A stretch of 32,019 nt of DNA, from positions 1-32,019 of the forward strand of contig NZ_QREV01000052.1 of NCBI RefSeq assembly GCF_003363715.1. The letters are read 5' to 3'. A program made the position numbers and the translations under genes. Below the pieces are notes generated by a model that ran no database searches, was not told the DNA's origin, and was given only the letters and a program-made list of their open reading frames with translations. Source of the stretch: Parabacteroides acidifaciens. Lineage in GTDB: Bacteria > Bacteroidota > Bacteroidia > Bacteroidales > Tannerellaceae. Positions 1 to 7,565 of the stretch are shown piece after piece. Position 1 is the stretch's first letter, and each line of letters begins with the position of its first letter.

Positions 1-25
1 ACGATCGTTTTAATTCGTCATTTTT
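1..25 (+). repeat. Left inverted repeat of cassette 1, possibly truncated by window start
   Basis: This arm is the exact reverse complement of 169-193 and contains the palindrome ACGATCGT. The right-hand copy is followed by ATTCGTAAT, which forms an arm with the ACGAAT at 176-181. The full left site therefore probably continues upstream of base 1. Confidence 0.85.
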
Positions 26-31
26 ACTGCA

Positions 32-61
32 CAAAAATACGCATTCCTTTTTAAACCGCAA
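32..61 (-). promoter_or_regulatory. Leftward promoter inside cassette 1
   Basis: On the minus strand, TTG at 61-59, a 19-bp spacer and TATTTTTG at 39-32 match the Bacteroidetes -33/-7 pattern. The same element with the same spacing is in cassette 2. As drawn it fires out of the left edge of the window. Confidence 0.7.
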
Positions 62-168
62 CTCTTTTCTATAAAAAATTTCTTACCCCTATATTCTTTC
101 TTATCAATTAGATAGCAATTCCAGTACGAAAATCCGTCTTTTCAATACGAACTCCAAAGATAGCCAAA

Positions 169-193
169 AAAAATGACGAATTAAAACGATCGT
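169..193 (-). repeat. Right inverted repeat of cassette 1
   Basis: Exact reverse complement of 1-25. The palindromic core ACGATCGT is at 186-193, and the arms ACGAAT (176-181) and ATTCGT (194-199) flank it. This is the arrangement expected of a site-specific recombinase target, although here the arms and core are offset by about 2 bp. Confidence 0.85.
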
Positions 194-303
194 ATTCGTA
201 ATCAAAGTACAAGAATTAACAAACGTACCTTATAATAGCGCGTACGTATATATAAAGAACTGACATTTCGATTAACTGTATTATTAATATTAAAATTTAG
301 ATT

Positions 304-3300
304 ATGAACAAGAGATTTTCTACTCTTTTGGCTACCGCTCTGGTAGCCGGTAGTTTGTCCGCAAGTGCAACAGCGCTGCTTGGTGCTGGTACTGTCGCGA
401 AAGGAAACAGTAATGCTGGTGCTAAAGATGCGACATTTATTCCGGGAGAATATTATTATTTGAAAGGAGCAAAAGCTGGTGTTACAGGTGGTGTTGAGTA
501 CTTGACTTATCTGAAAGGACAAGTAACAACTGACTCTTTGGCAGTGGTTGATGATGCTGATTTAACAACATCAGAAGCTACGGACCGCGCTTTATGGAAA
601 GTAGTTGAAGTAAAGAATCCTGCCACAGGCGCATTGAGTCACTGGACATTTGAAAACAAGTATACAGGAACATTACTGTCTGATGGCTCTGTTAATGCAT
701 TTGAATGGTTAGCAGAAGGTGTACCTGCTGATGGCTCTGGAACAGCTGCTGATGTAGCAGCAACAATCCTGAAATCTACTCAAGGATTGGACTTGACGAA
801 AGGAGAACATTATGAGTTTCGCCGTGTGTATACGGTAAAAGAAAAAGTTGTAGGAGCCGTTGCTACACAGTTGACTGTTGCAAATGTGTTAGATGGAGCT
901 GCAGGTGCTACTACAAATAATGTGTCAGAAGCTATTGTCCTTGTTAAATATGATAAAGACAATAAAGTTGTTGGTGCTATTGATTTAGCAACAGCAGTTA
1001 CTGCTGATAAAACAGTTTCTGGAATTATTGAAGCTTCTGCTACATCAGCAACAATTACAGGTGCAGTATCTACAGGTAAGAAAGTGACTGTTGCTGCTGG
1101 TACTAAAATTGTGCTTAATGTAGGTAACGCTAATGACGGTTTGACAGTTCAGCCTTTTGTCCCTGATTACACAATGGCTTTGACAGCAACAGCTGGTAGT
1201 ACTGCTGGTTCTTTAGCAAACGTTATCGCTCCGAAAAAATTCACAAGCTTCAAATTTACAGGCTTGGAAGCTTCCGGAACAAATGTTTTGGCTGCTAATG
1301 AGTTTGAGTATGTTCAGTTGACGGTGAAAGGTTATTCCAGTACAACAAATGTTGGCGATAATCAAAGTACTACAACTATCGACGTTCTCCGTGCAAAAGC
1401 AAAAGACGCACAAGGTCGTGCTTTGTATCTGCGTATGGATACTGCAAAGTTTGCCGGTGGCGACTATTATAAAGTTAAATTGGATACTCTGTCTAAAGAT
1501 GGTGGCGATATCATTGCAGCCCCTAAAGCTGTTATTCAGTCTTATGCTTTCGGTATCGCTTACGATTATGCTGCTGACTCTGTTTCTATTTATCCGAAGT
1601 TCACTTTGGATAAGGCTGCTGATCCTGCAAGCTGGTCTGATTCTTCGACTGTAACTGTTGCAGCTAATACTGCTGCAGGAAATGTTTTAGCTATCAAACA
1701 ATTCTCTACGGCAAAAGAACTTACATTAGTTCCTGTTGCAGAAGTATCTAAAACTGCTAAATATACATTTGGAGATATCACTCCGGGTGGTGGTGTTGCT
1801 ACATTCGAAGATGGTGTAAGCTATTATATCCAGCGCGCTAATAAAGCAGAAAACATTGCAAACGGTAAGTTCTATGCTAACAACTTCTATGGCGCAGCTC
1901 AATATATGGACTCTGCTTACTATCTGCCGGCTACTCAGTGGACAGTTAAAGAAATCACAACAGGCCATTATACAGTGAAGAACCGTGAAACTGGTGCTAC
2001 ATTAACTGGAGTTGATGGAACTGATGGTTCTATCTTCTATACCGGCGAAGGTGATGCTGTTGCCGTTGCTGCTGCAGATACATTGTTATTCATTAAAGTT
2101 CCAGCTCAGGCTAATGATAAATACCTGGGTTATCTGAATCTGAAAGAAGAAGACTATCGCAATAAGGCTTATTCAATCAGCTTTACAGACTATAACGGTA
2201 TTACTACTTTTGTAAATACTGCAGACTCTGTTTTGAGAGCTTCTGATGAAGGTGTATACTTTAAGTTATCTCCTGTTCCTGTAATTGAAAAGGGCTTTGG
2301 TGCTGATACTTTGGTAAGAAGTGCTTATTATATCTCTGACAGAGAAGGTAAGAAGTTTATCACTTACAATGATGCTCAGACTGGTTACAAGTTGTCTGAA
2401 ACAGCTACACCTGTTAAGTTCTTGTTCAGAAACGTAGGTGCTAATACTTATTCTTTGATTGATTCTGTTGTCTCTTTGCCTGCTTCTAAGGAATTGATCA
2501 TCGACATCAAATCTGGTGCTGTAAGACCTGTTGCAGTTGGTTCTGCTGTTACAAACAATGCATTTGATATCTTGGTTGAAGCTGCTCCTGAATATGTTTT
2601 GGATGCTAAGGGCCACTATAACATCGAAAACATGCGTGGTGATATGCTGGCTGCTGATGCTCAGGGATTCGGTATGTTCCGTAAAGAAGGTGAATTGAAA
2701 GCTGCTTACGAAAAGGCTGACTTCGCTTTGTTTGTTGATACAGCTAAGATCGATAAGATCGAGCCGTCTTACTTCATCCTGTCAGGTGCTAAGGCTGAAA
2801 AGGGTACTTCTAAACTGGAAGGTAACTTCTTGCGTGTAATGTCTGACTCTGCTAATGTAGAAGGTTATAAGGCTGATAATGGTTTGATCCGTTTGGCATT
2901 TGTTCCTGCAAAACGTGAAGCTACAAGCGACTCTCTGTTGGTTAACTTCGAATCTGCAAAGGTTGATAGCGTAGGTTATGCAAAGACTACAAGCAAAGGT
3001 AAGGTTAGTCAGTTCCAGTTCAAGATCCAGTATACAAATACAGATGGTGAATATCTCGTAGAAAATGCAGCAGGTTATCTGGCTACTTATAATGATGTTC
3101 TTTGCTTAACAGCTAACAAAGCTGCTGCTCAGTTAATTAAACTGACATCTGTTGAAGCTCCTACCGCAAACGAAGGTGTTGAAGTATCTGAAGTGAAAGT
3201 GATCGCCGGTAATGGTGCTATCCAGATCGTAGGTGCTCAGGGTAAGAAAGTTGTTGTAAGCAACATCTTAGGCCAGACAATCGCTAACACAGTCATCTCT

Positions 3301-3387
3301 TCTGACAATGCAACAATCGCTGCTCCTGCCGGTGTAGTAGTTGTAGCTGTTGAAGGCGAAGAAGCTGTAAAAGCTATCGTTAAATAA
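304..3387 (+). CDS. Phase-variable S-layer-type surface glycoprotein, DUF6383-like C-terminus (copy 1)
   Basis: This is a 1,027-residue exported protein. Residues 1-24 form a signal peptide (MNKRFSTLLATALVAGSLSA..). The body is rich in Ala, Thr, Val and Asp and repeats a loose module in which a W-x-V segment is followed by a Y-x-(V/F)-x-N-(R/K)-x-T-G line, as in the stretch with NRETGATLT. At least a dozen D-(S/T)-(A/V/L) tripeptides match the Bacteroidetes O-glycosylation motif. The last ~60 residues (AIQIVGAQGKKVVVSNILGQ.. to ..VKAIVK) are nearly identical to the protein at 12973 and resemble a DUF6383/T9SS-like sorting tail; the bodies differ. No Shine-Dalgarno is visible and the leader is AT-rich. 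The start is chosen because the signal peptide begins there. Phase-variable S-layer glycoproteins of this type are known in P. distasonis; assignment of this copy is by resemblance. Confidence 0.82.
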   Translation: MNKRFSTLLATALVAGSLSASATALLGAGTVAKGNSNAGAKDATFIPGEYYYLKGAKAGVTGGVEYLTYLKGQVTTDSLAVVDDADLTTSEATDRALWKVVEVKNPATGALSHWTFENKYTGTLLSDGSVNAFEWLAEGVPADGSGTAADVAATILKSTQGLDLTKGEHYEFRRVYTVKEKVVGAVATQLTVANVLDGAAGATTNNVSEAIVLVKYDKDNKVVGAIDLATAVTADKTVSGIIEASATSATITGAVSTGKKVTVAAGTKIVLNVGNANDGLTVQPFVPDYTMALTATAGSTAGSLANVIAPKKFTSFKFTGLEASGTNVLAANEFEYVQLTVKGYSSTTNVGDNQSTTTIDVLRAKAKDAQGRALYLRMDTAKFAGGDYYKVKLDTLSKDGGDIIAAPKAVIQSYAFGIAYDYAADSVSIYPKFTLDKAADPASWSDSSTVTVAANTAAGNVLAIKQFSTAKELTLVPVAEVSKTAKYTFGDITPGGGVATFEDGVSYYIQRANKAENIANGKFYANNFYGAAQYMDSAYYLPATQWTVKEITTGHYTVKNRETGATLTGVDGTDGSIFYTGEGDAVAVAAADTLLFIKVPAQANDKYLGYLNLKEEDYRNKAYSISFTDYNGITTFVNTADSVLRASDEGVYFKLSPVPVIEKGFGADTLVRSAYYISDREGKKFITYNDAQTGYKLSETATPVKFLFRNVGANTYSLIDSVVSLPASKELIIDIKSGAVRPVAVGSAVTNNAFDILVEAAPEYVLDAKGHYNIENMRGDMLAADAQGFGMFRKEGELKAAYEKADFALFVDTAKIDKIEPSYFILSGAKAEKGTSKLEGNFLRVMSDSANVEGYKADNGLIRLAFVPAKREATSDSLLVNFESAKVDSVGYAKTTSKGKVSQFQFKIQYTNTDGEYLVENAAGYLATYNDVLCLTANKAAAQLIKLTSVEAPTANEGVEVSEVKVIAGNGAIQIVGAQGKKVVVSNILGQTIANTVISSDNATIAAPAGVVVVAVEGEEAVKAIVK

Positions 3388-3415
3388 CTATTGACAATGT
3401 GATATGTGCACACAC

Positions 3416-3443
3416 GTAGAGATGCACGGCCGTGCATCTCTAC
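3416..3443. repeat. REP-like perfect palindrome in the 3' UTR of S-layer gene 1
   Basis: Two 14-bp arms (3416-3429 and 3430-3443) form a perfect palindrome reading GTAGAGATGCACGG on each strand. A related element (GAGACGGAC arms) lies at 16198-16219 behind the second S-layer gene, but on the other side of a shared motif. This suggests a small dispersed element rather than part of the ancestral UTR. Confidence 0.75.
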
Positions 3444-3463
3444 CACGCACACACAAAATAAAG

Positions 3464-3668
3464 AATTTGTAATCAAATAATTCTAACATTCACGCGCGCG
3501 GCACGTTCAAAACGTCCAACTACCCCGCGAGGGCGAACAAGCGGTGAATATTAATACTAAAGTAATGAAATTACAAAAAGTTCATCTGTCCCTCCCTCTG
3601 TGAAGACCGAAGGCAGACAAAAAACAAGCCCGCGCAACCTGATTGATTGCGCGGGCTTCGTTGTTTTT
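3464..3668 (+). ncRNA. Conserved 3' UTR module of the S-layer genes (copy A), possible structured RNA
   Basis: This non-coding stretch matches 16161-16395 block by block. The shared blocks are TAATCAAATAATTC (3470-3483), GGCGAACAAGCGGT (3532-3545), an AATATTAATACTAAAGTA-like block (3547-3564), AAAAAGTTCA, CCCTCTGTGAAGA, and an ACAAGCCC run leading into the terminator. A hairpin with CCC/GGG arms at 3523-3533 is replaced by CCTG/CAGG in copy B, so pairing seems kept while bases change. Whether it is a processed small RNA, a stability element or only a conserved terminator region cannot be decided from sequence. Confidence 0.5.
3628..3668 (+). terminator. Bidirectional terminator between S-layer gene 1 and the GNAT gene
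   Basis: GCCCGCGCAA (3628-3637) pairs with TTGCGCGGGC (3647-3656). A T-rich tail follows on the plus strand (TTCGTTGTTTTTA), and the minus strand also has a T-run beyond the stem. It can serve the two convergent genes. Confidence 0.85.
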
Positions 3669-4266
3669 ATAGAAGATTGATCAAGTCAAATATCATTAAA
3701 CGCGTATAAAGCGGATGTGTATCCGGCAATGTCAGATATTCTCTTTCTTGTGCTTCCGAAGAAAATAGAGCTTGGAACTTATTTTTCTCGTAAAAGTGAA
3801 GGATTTTAGACTGATTGTAAGCGTCTACAACAATAAAACGGCATCCGGTTTTGTTTTCTGGGCTCACAAACCAGTCTTTAATAAAGTTCAGTAAAATGTC
3901 GCCAATGTGGTGGCTTTGAAATTGTTCGTTCACTCCCAACCGCCCAATGAGGACAGCTGGATAACTTCGATGTCGCTTTATGTGGGGAATCGCCTCAGTA
4001 ACCTTTTTCTTTCTGCTGTTGGGCAAGAAATTTACTTTTATGCTATCGTTGGCAACAGTAAAAGCACATACAATTGTAGAAGGATCACTGTCTAATCGGA
4101 AACAATAAGTTTTACCAAGAAGTTGTGCTGTATAGAGTGCTGAATTATTCAGGAAAAAGTCATCCAAGTCATTATTCCCACAGATAAAAGGTTTGCAGTT
4201 CTGTAATAGTTCAGGTTCCAGTAAAGAGAATGTACAGCTATTCTCCAAAAAGTTGTTTTGCATCAT
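3667..4266 (-). CDS. GNAT-family acetyltransferase, TacT-like candidate toxin
   Basis: The 199-residue protein has a GNAT fold signature. The central line ..IGRLGVNEQFQSHHIGDILL.. corresponds to the beta4/acetyl-CoA loop of GNAT toxins of the TacT/AtaT type (xARLaVdxxxxGxGxGxxLL), with the loop here diverged to QSHHIGD. Downstream, VVDAYNQSKILHFYEKNKF matches the usual beta5/alpha4 'A..N.....FYeK.GF' region. Family members acetylate small-molecule or protein amines; the toxin subgroup acetylates charged tRNA. Its start codon overlaps the stop of the small upstream gene by 4 bp (ATGA), so the two are translationally coupled. Toxin function is inferred from this arrangement; an ordinary acetyltransferase remains possible. 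Confidence 0.7.
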   Translation of the reverse strand: MMQNNFLENSCTFSLLEPELLQNCKPFICGNNDLDDFFLNNSALYTAQLLGKTYCFRLDSDPSTIVCAFTVANDSIKVNFLPNSRKKKVTEAIPHIKRHRSYPAVLIGRLGVNEQFQSHHIGDILLNFIKDWFVSPENKTGCRFIVVDAYNQSKILHFYEKNKFQALFSSEAQEREYLTLPDTHPLYTRLMIFDLINLL

Positions 4267-4427
4267 TTCATGTTCGCCTTTTTTAGTATGTTATTAAGTG
4301 AAGTAAAATGCTTATCATTCGCTTTCTGAGATTGTCGTTTGTTATGGAAAGAAGCATCTGCCTTTTTTACAAATTCTTCTGCCAGCTCACCTTGTAAGGT
4401 CGGTATACTTTTTATTGCTATAGCCAT
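4263..4427 (-). CDS. Small partner of the GNAT protein, putative antitoxin
   Basis: A 54-residue basic protein beginning MAIAIKSIPTLQGELAEEFV. A longer reading from 4475 exists, but that start lies inside the promoter (-7 TACCTTTG at 4452-4445), so the start at 4427 is preferred. The N-terminal half looks like a short beta-strand plus helix (IKSIPTL..AEEFVKKA); the C-terminal half is Lys/Asn-rich and probably flexible. No ribbon-helix-helix motif is obvious. It overlaps the acetyltransferase by 4 bp and is transcribed first, the usual order for antitoxin then toxin. Function is inferred from context only. Confidence 0.6.
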   Translation of the reverse strand: MAIAIKSIPTLQGELAEEFVKKADASFHNKRQSQKANDKHFTSLNNILKKANMK

Positions 4428-4444
4428 AGTTATTATGTTTTCTA

Positions 4445-4476
4445 CAAAGGTAATTGTTTGTTTTGTTTTAAACAAC
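4445..4476 (-). promoter_or_regulatory. Promoter of the GNAT toxin-antitoxin-like operon
   Basis: On the minus strand, GTTG at 4476-4473, a 20-bp spacer and TACCTTTG at 4452-4445 match the Bacteroidetes consensus. This sets the start of the small gene at 4427. Confidence 0.65.
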
Positions 4477-4530
4477 GTTTCTTATTTGAAAAATAAGCCT
4501 TGCTCTTTTTATTCTCTTGCAATTTTTTCT

Positions 4531-5229
4531 TTACAACATATGATACCCTTTCAACTCCCTCCTCAACGCCTGCGATTTCCCGTCTGTGACTTTGTCCATC
4601 AGGGACCAGAAGCGGTCGCTGTGGTTCATTTCGATGGTGTGGCAGAGTTCGTGCAGGAGGACATAGTCGACCAGGTGCCAGGGGAGGAGCATCAGGGAGA
4701 GGGACAAGTTGATGCTGCGGCGGGGTGTGCAGCTGCCCCAATGGCTTTTGCTGTTGAATATTTTGATTCCCGTACAGGTGAAACCGTGTTGGGTCGCCAG
4801 ATTGAACAGGCGTGAAGGCAAGAGGCGGTGGGCTTCATGGCGGAGTGCCTTTTCCAAAAGGCCCTTTAATAATTCCTGGACACGCTTGTCGGTGAAGTCG
4901 GTTTGATTTGGACAGGCGATATGCAGGACGCCATCGTCGAGCTTCATGTAGAAATTGTCCCGGTCGGTGCAGAATATATGAAGACGGAAAGTAGCCGTCT
5001 GCATCTCCGTCTCCTCGGTCAAAAGAGGGCGGGCAGGATGTTTGTCGAGCGCGGCACGCAGCTTCTCCTTGTTCTCGCGGATAAAAGCGAGCATACGCGC
5101 CTCGTTGCCGCCTAACGGCATAGTCGCTGTTATCGTCCCTTTGGAAATCTTGAGCGTATAGCGGGTCGCGCGAGGACTGGTACGGAGAAGGATGGTTCCC
5201 AACTCTTTGTCGTATATTGTCTTTTCCAT
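4531..5229 (-). CDS. YgjP-like (DUF45/WLM-type) zinc metallopeptidase
   Basis: A 232-residue protein ending in the hallmark of the YgjP family. NSKSHWGSCTPRRSINLS and LMLLPWHLVDYVLLHELCH give the HExxH zincin motif (His193, Glu194, His197) followed by MNHSDRFW with the third ligand (His203). The N-terminal half is a beta-rich region typical of the family. Members are SprT/WLM-like metalloproteases; E. coli YgjP is poorly characterised and the substrate here is unknown. A longer start at 5265 adds 12 residues (MFARKVLLLQTN), but the MEKTIYD start at 5229 is preceded by a TACTTTTG-like -7 box. The gene is divergent from gpmI. Confidence 0.82.
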   Translation of the reverse strand: MEKTIYDKELGTILLRTSPRATRYTLKISKGTITATMPLGGNEARMLAFIRENKEKLRAALDKHPARPLLTEETEMQTATFRLHIFCTDRDNFYMKLDDGVLHIACPNQTDFTDKRVQELLKGLLEKALRHEAHRLLPSRLFNLATQHGFTCTGIKIFNSKSHWGSCTPRRSINLSLSLMLLPWHLVDYVLLHELCHTIEMNHSDRFWSLMDKVTDGKSQALRRELKGYHML

Positions 5230-5254
5230 ATTCGTTTGCAAAAGTAATACTTTA

Positions 5255-5275
5255 CGGGCAAACAATATATGCCCG
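5255..5275. promoter_or_regulatory. Dyad in the divergent ygjP-like/gpmI intergenic region
   Basis: CGGGCA (5255-5260) and TGCCCG (5270-5275) form 6-bp arms around a 9-bp spacer between two divergently transcribed genes. It could be an operator; no regulator is known to bind it. Confidence 0.35.
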
Positions 5276-5283
5276 GAATTGCT

Positions 5284-5291
5284 TATCTTTG
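5284..5291 (+). promoter_or_regulatory. -7 box for gpmI
   Basis: TATCTTTG matches the -7 consensus 49 bp before the gpmI start. No clear -33 TTG is seen at the right distance. Confidence 0.5.
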
Positions 5292-5340
5292 CGCCCGAAT
5301 AACGATAATGAGTATAAACAATATAATAATTTAAGCAATC

Positions 5341-6855
5341 ATGAGCAAGAAAGCCCTTTTAATGATTCTTGACGGCTGGGGTATCGGCGATCAAGGTAAA
5401 GACGATGTAATCTTTAACACTCCCACTCCTTATTGGGACAGTTTGCTGGCTAATTATCCTCATTCCCAGTTGCAGGCAAGCGGCGAAAACGTAGGGCTGC
5501 CTGACGGACAAATGGGTAACTCTGAAGTAGGACACCTCAATATAGGCGCCGGACGTATCGTTTATCAAGACTTGGTAAAGATCAACCGTGCATGCGCGGA
5601 CAACAGTATAATGAAGAACCCCGGAATCGTTGCTGCTTTTTCTTACGCTAAGGAACACGGCAAGAACGTGCATTTCATGGGGCTGACTTCCAACGGTGGC
5701 GTACACAGCTCTTTCGACCACCTGTTTAAACTTTGCGATATCGCGAAGGAATACGGGATCGACAATACGTTCATCCACTGCTTTATGGATGGCCGTGATA
5801 CGGACCCGAAGAGCGGTAAAGGCTTTATCGAACAACTGACGGCTCATTGTGCACAGTCTGCCGGCAAGATCGCTTCTATCGTCGGCCGTTTCTATGCAAT
5901 GGACCGCGACAAACGTTGGGAACGTGTGAAAGAAGCTTACGACCTGTTGATCGAAGGCAAGGGCAAACAAGCTACCGATATGGTTCAGGCTATGCAGGAA
6001 TCGTATGACGAAGGCGTGACCGACGAATTTATCAAACCGATCAATAACGCAACTGTAGACGGCACAATCAAAGAAGGCGACGTTGTCATCTTCTTCAACT
6101 ACCGTAATGACCGTGCAAAAGAATTGACAGTCGTACTGACTCAGCAGGATATGCCGGAACAGGGTATGCACACGATCCCCGGTTTGCAATATTATTGCAT
6201 GACTCCGTACGATGCATCGTTCAAAGGCGTTCACATCCTGTTCGACAAGGAAAACGTACAGAATACATTAGGCGAATACTTAGCTAACAGCGGCAGGACT
6301 CAGCTCCACATCGCCGAGACAGAGAAATACGCTCACGTGACTTTCTTCTTCAATGGCGGACGCGAAACCCCGTATAACGCAGAAGAACGCATCTTGGTTC
6401 CGAGCCCGAAAGTGGCTACTTACGACCTGAAACCGGAAATGAGCGCTTACGAAGTGAAAGATAAACTGGTGGAAGCTATCGGCACACAGAAGTTCGACTT
6501 TATCGTGGTGAACTATGCCAACGGTGATATGGTCGGCCATACCGGTATCTACGGCGCGATCGAAAAGGCTGTCGAAGCTATCGACAACTGCGTGAAAGAT
6601 ACGGTTGAAGCTGCAAAAGCCAACGGTTACGAAGTTATCATCATCGCCGACCACGGTAATGCCGATCACGCGTTGAACGAAGACGGCACTCCCAACACGG
6701 CTCACTCCCTGAACCCTGTTCCATTCGTATATGTAACAGAGAACAAGGATGCTAAAGTTGAAAACGGAGTTCTGGCAGATGTCGCTCCTTCTATCCTGCA
6801 CATCTTGGGCATGGCACAGCCGGCTGAAATGACAGGAAAAGATTTGATTAAGTGA
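5341..6855 (+). CDS. gpmI: 2,3-bisphosphoglycerate-independent phosphoglycerate mutase
   Basis: The 504-residue protein interconverts 3- and 2-phosphoglycerate in cytosolic glycolysis and gluconeogenesis using two manganese-type metal ions. It opens with MILDGWG, where Asp11 is a metal ligand. [14 protein letters not shown] contains the catalytic Ser61 that carries the phospho-intermediate. Further on are [38 protein letters not shown] and the C-terminal metal site ADHGNADH with [11 protein letters not shown]. The length is typical of bacterial iPGM (about 500-515). The DUF3109 gene overlaps its stop by GTGA, so the two are probably cotranscribed. Confidence 0.97.
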   Translation: MSKKALLMILDGWGIGDQGKDDVIFNTPTPYWDSLLANYPHSQLQASGENVGLPDGQMGNSEVGHLNIGAGRIVYQDLVKINRACADNSIMKNPGIVAAFSYAKEHGKNVHFMGLTSNGGVHSSFDHLFKLCDIAKEYGIDNTFIHCFMDGRDTDPKSGKGFIEQLTAHCAQSAGKIASIVGRFYAMDRDKRWERVKEAYDLLIEGKGKQATDMVQAMQESYDEGVTDEFIKPINNATVDGTIKEGDVVIFFNYRNDRAKELTVVLTQQDMPEQGMHTIPGLQYYCMTPYDASFKGVHILFDKENVQNTLGEYLANSGRTQLHIAETEKYAHVTFFFNGGRETPYNAEERILVPSPKVATYDLKPEMSAYEVKDKLVEAIGTQKFDFIVVNYANGDMVGHTGIYGAIEKAVEAIDNCVKDTVEAAKANGYEVIIIADHGNADHALNEDGTPNTAHSLNPVPFVYVTENKDAKVENGVLADVAPSILHILGMAQPAEMTGKDLIK

Positions 6856-7436
6856 TACAAATAGATAATACCCTCGTCAGTCTCGACGTCCTTGAATGCC
6901 AGTTTCTTTGTGATCTGTCGCATTGTAAAGGTGTTTGCTGTGTGGAAGGCGATTCGGGCGCTCCCTTACAGAAGAAAGAGATTGCCGAGCTGGAAAAGGC
7001 TTTACCTGTCATCTGGGACGACCTTGCGCCAGAAGCTCAGGAGATCATCAAAAAACAAGGCGTTGCCTATATTGATGAGGAAGGCGATATTGTAACCTCC
7101 ATCGTAAACGGTAAGGACTGTGTCTTTACCTGTTACGATGCTGATGGTACGTGTAAATGTGCTGTCGAAAAGGCCTATCGCGAAGGAAAGTTGTCTTTCT
7201 ATAAGCCCGTTTCCTGCCATCTGTATCCGATTCGGGTGACCGAGTATGACAAATTCAGTGCGGTCAACTATAACCGCTGGAATATCTGCAAAGCCGCTGA
7301 GATATTGGGTAAGAAGGAGAAACTCCCCGTCTATAAGTTCCTTAAAGAGCCGTTGATCCGCCGTTTCGGCCAGAAATGGTATGCGGCGCTTGAAGAGGTA
7401 GCGACGGAGTGGGAGAGGCAGAAGGAAGAAGAGTAG
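6852..7436 (+). CDS. DUF3109 family cysteine-rich protein
   Basis: A 194-residue cytosolic protein starting with GTG at 6852 inside the gpmI stop (GTGA overlap), which implies coupled translation. The N-terminal region carries clustered cysteines ([19 protein letters not shown]), and more follow in [21 protein letters not shown] and VSCHLYPIR. This pattern matches the DUF3109 family, related to YkgJ-like putative zinc or iron-sulfur binding proteins. The cysteine spacing would suit a metal cluster. No enzymatic role is established for the family, and pairing with gpmI does not by itself suggest one. Confidence 0.85.
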   Translation: MIQIDNTLVSLDVLECQFLCDLSHCKGVCCVEGDSGAPLQKKEIAELEKALPVIWDDLAPEAQEIIKKQGVAYIDEEGDIVTSIVNGKDCVFTCYDADGTCKCAVEKAYREGKLSFYKPVSCHLYPIRVTEYDKFSAVNYNRWNICKAAEILGKKEKLPVYKFLKEPLIRRFGQKWYAALEEVATEWERQKEEE

Positions 7437-7457
7437 TATAGTGTGTCTGTATTTACT

Positions 7458-7554
7458 GGACGCAGATGACGCAGAAGACGCAGAGTAACGCAGAATTATT
7501 TTGTTAGAAATAAATTATCTGCGTTACTCTGCGTCTTCTGCGTCATCTGCGTCC
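7458..7554. repeat. Long hairpin with 37-bp perfect arms built of 9-bp units
   Basis: Left arm 7458-7494 and right arm 7518-7554 are exact reverse complements. Each arm is made of GACGCAGAN units repeated three times plus TAACGCAGA. It lies between the convergent DUF3109 and glycine-lipid genes and would act as a strong transcript-end structure on both strands. Similar GACGCAGA-type repeats are a familiar intergenic element type in Bacteroidales; this is from memory and not searched. Confidence 0.85.
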
Positions 7555-7565
7555 GGTTTTGTGTT

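Larger units (their letters stand above)
1..193 (-). promoter_or_regulatory. Invertible promoter cassette of S-layer gene 1, apparently OFF
   Basis: The segment is bounded by a 25-bp perfect inverted repeat (1-25 and 169-193). Its only Bacteroidetes promoter consensus lies on the minus strand: -7 TATTTTTG at 39-32 and a TTG at 61-59, 19 bp apart. That promoter reads leftward, away from the gene at 304. No TTTG occurs on the plus strand anywhere from 1 to 303. Inverting the segment would place the -7 box at about 155-162 and start transcription near the right repeat, giving a leader of roughly 135 nt. The cassette is homologous to the one at 12655-12876; both contain CTTATCAATTAGATAG. Promoter inversion controlling S-layer glycoproteins is known in Parabacteroides distasonis. 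The OFF reading is inferred from the consensus match. The left repeat is cut by the window edge. Confidence 0.85.

Noticed and set aside
1349-1654. 101-residue plus-strand frame within S-layer gene 1
   Set aside because: Alternate frame of the S-layer gene, hydrophobic only because of the shifted reading.
5359-6234. Long antisense frame inside gpmI
   Set aside because: Shadow of the gpmI codons; gpmI has full catalytic motifs and the antisense product resembles nothing.
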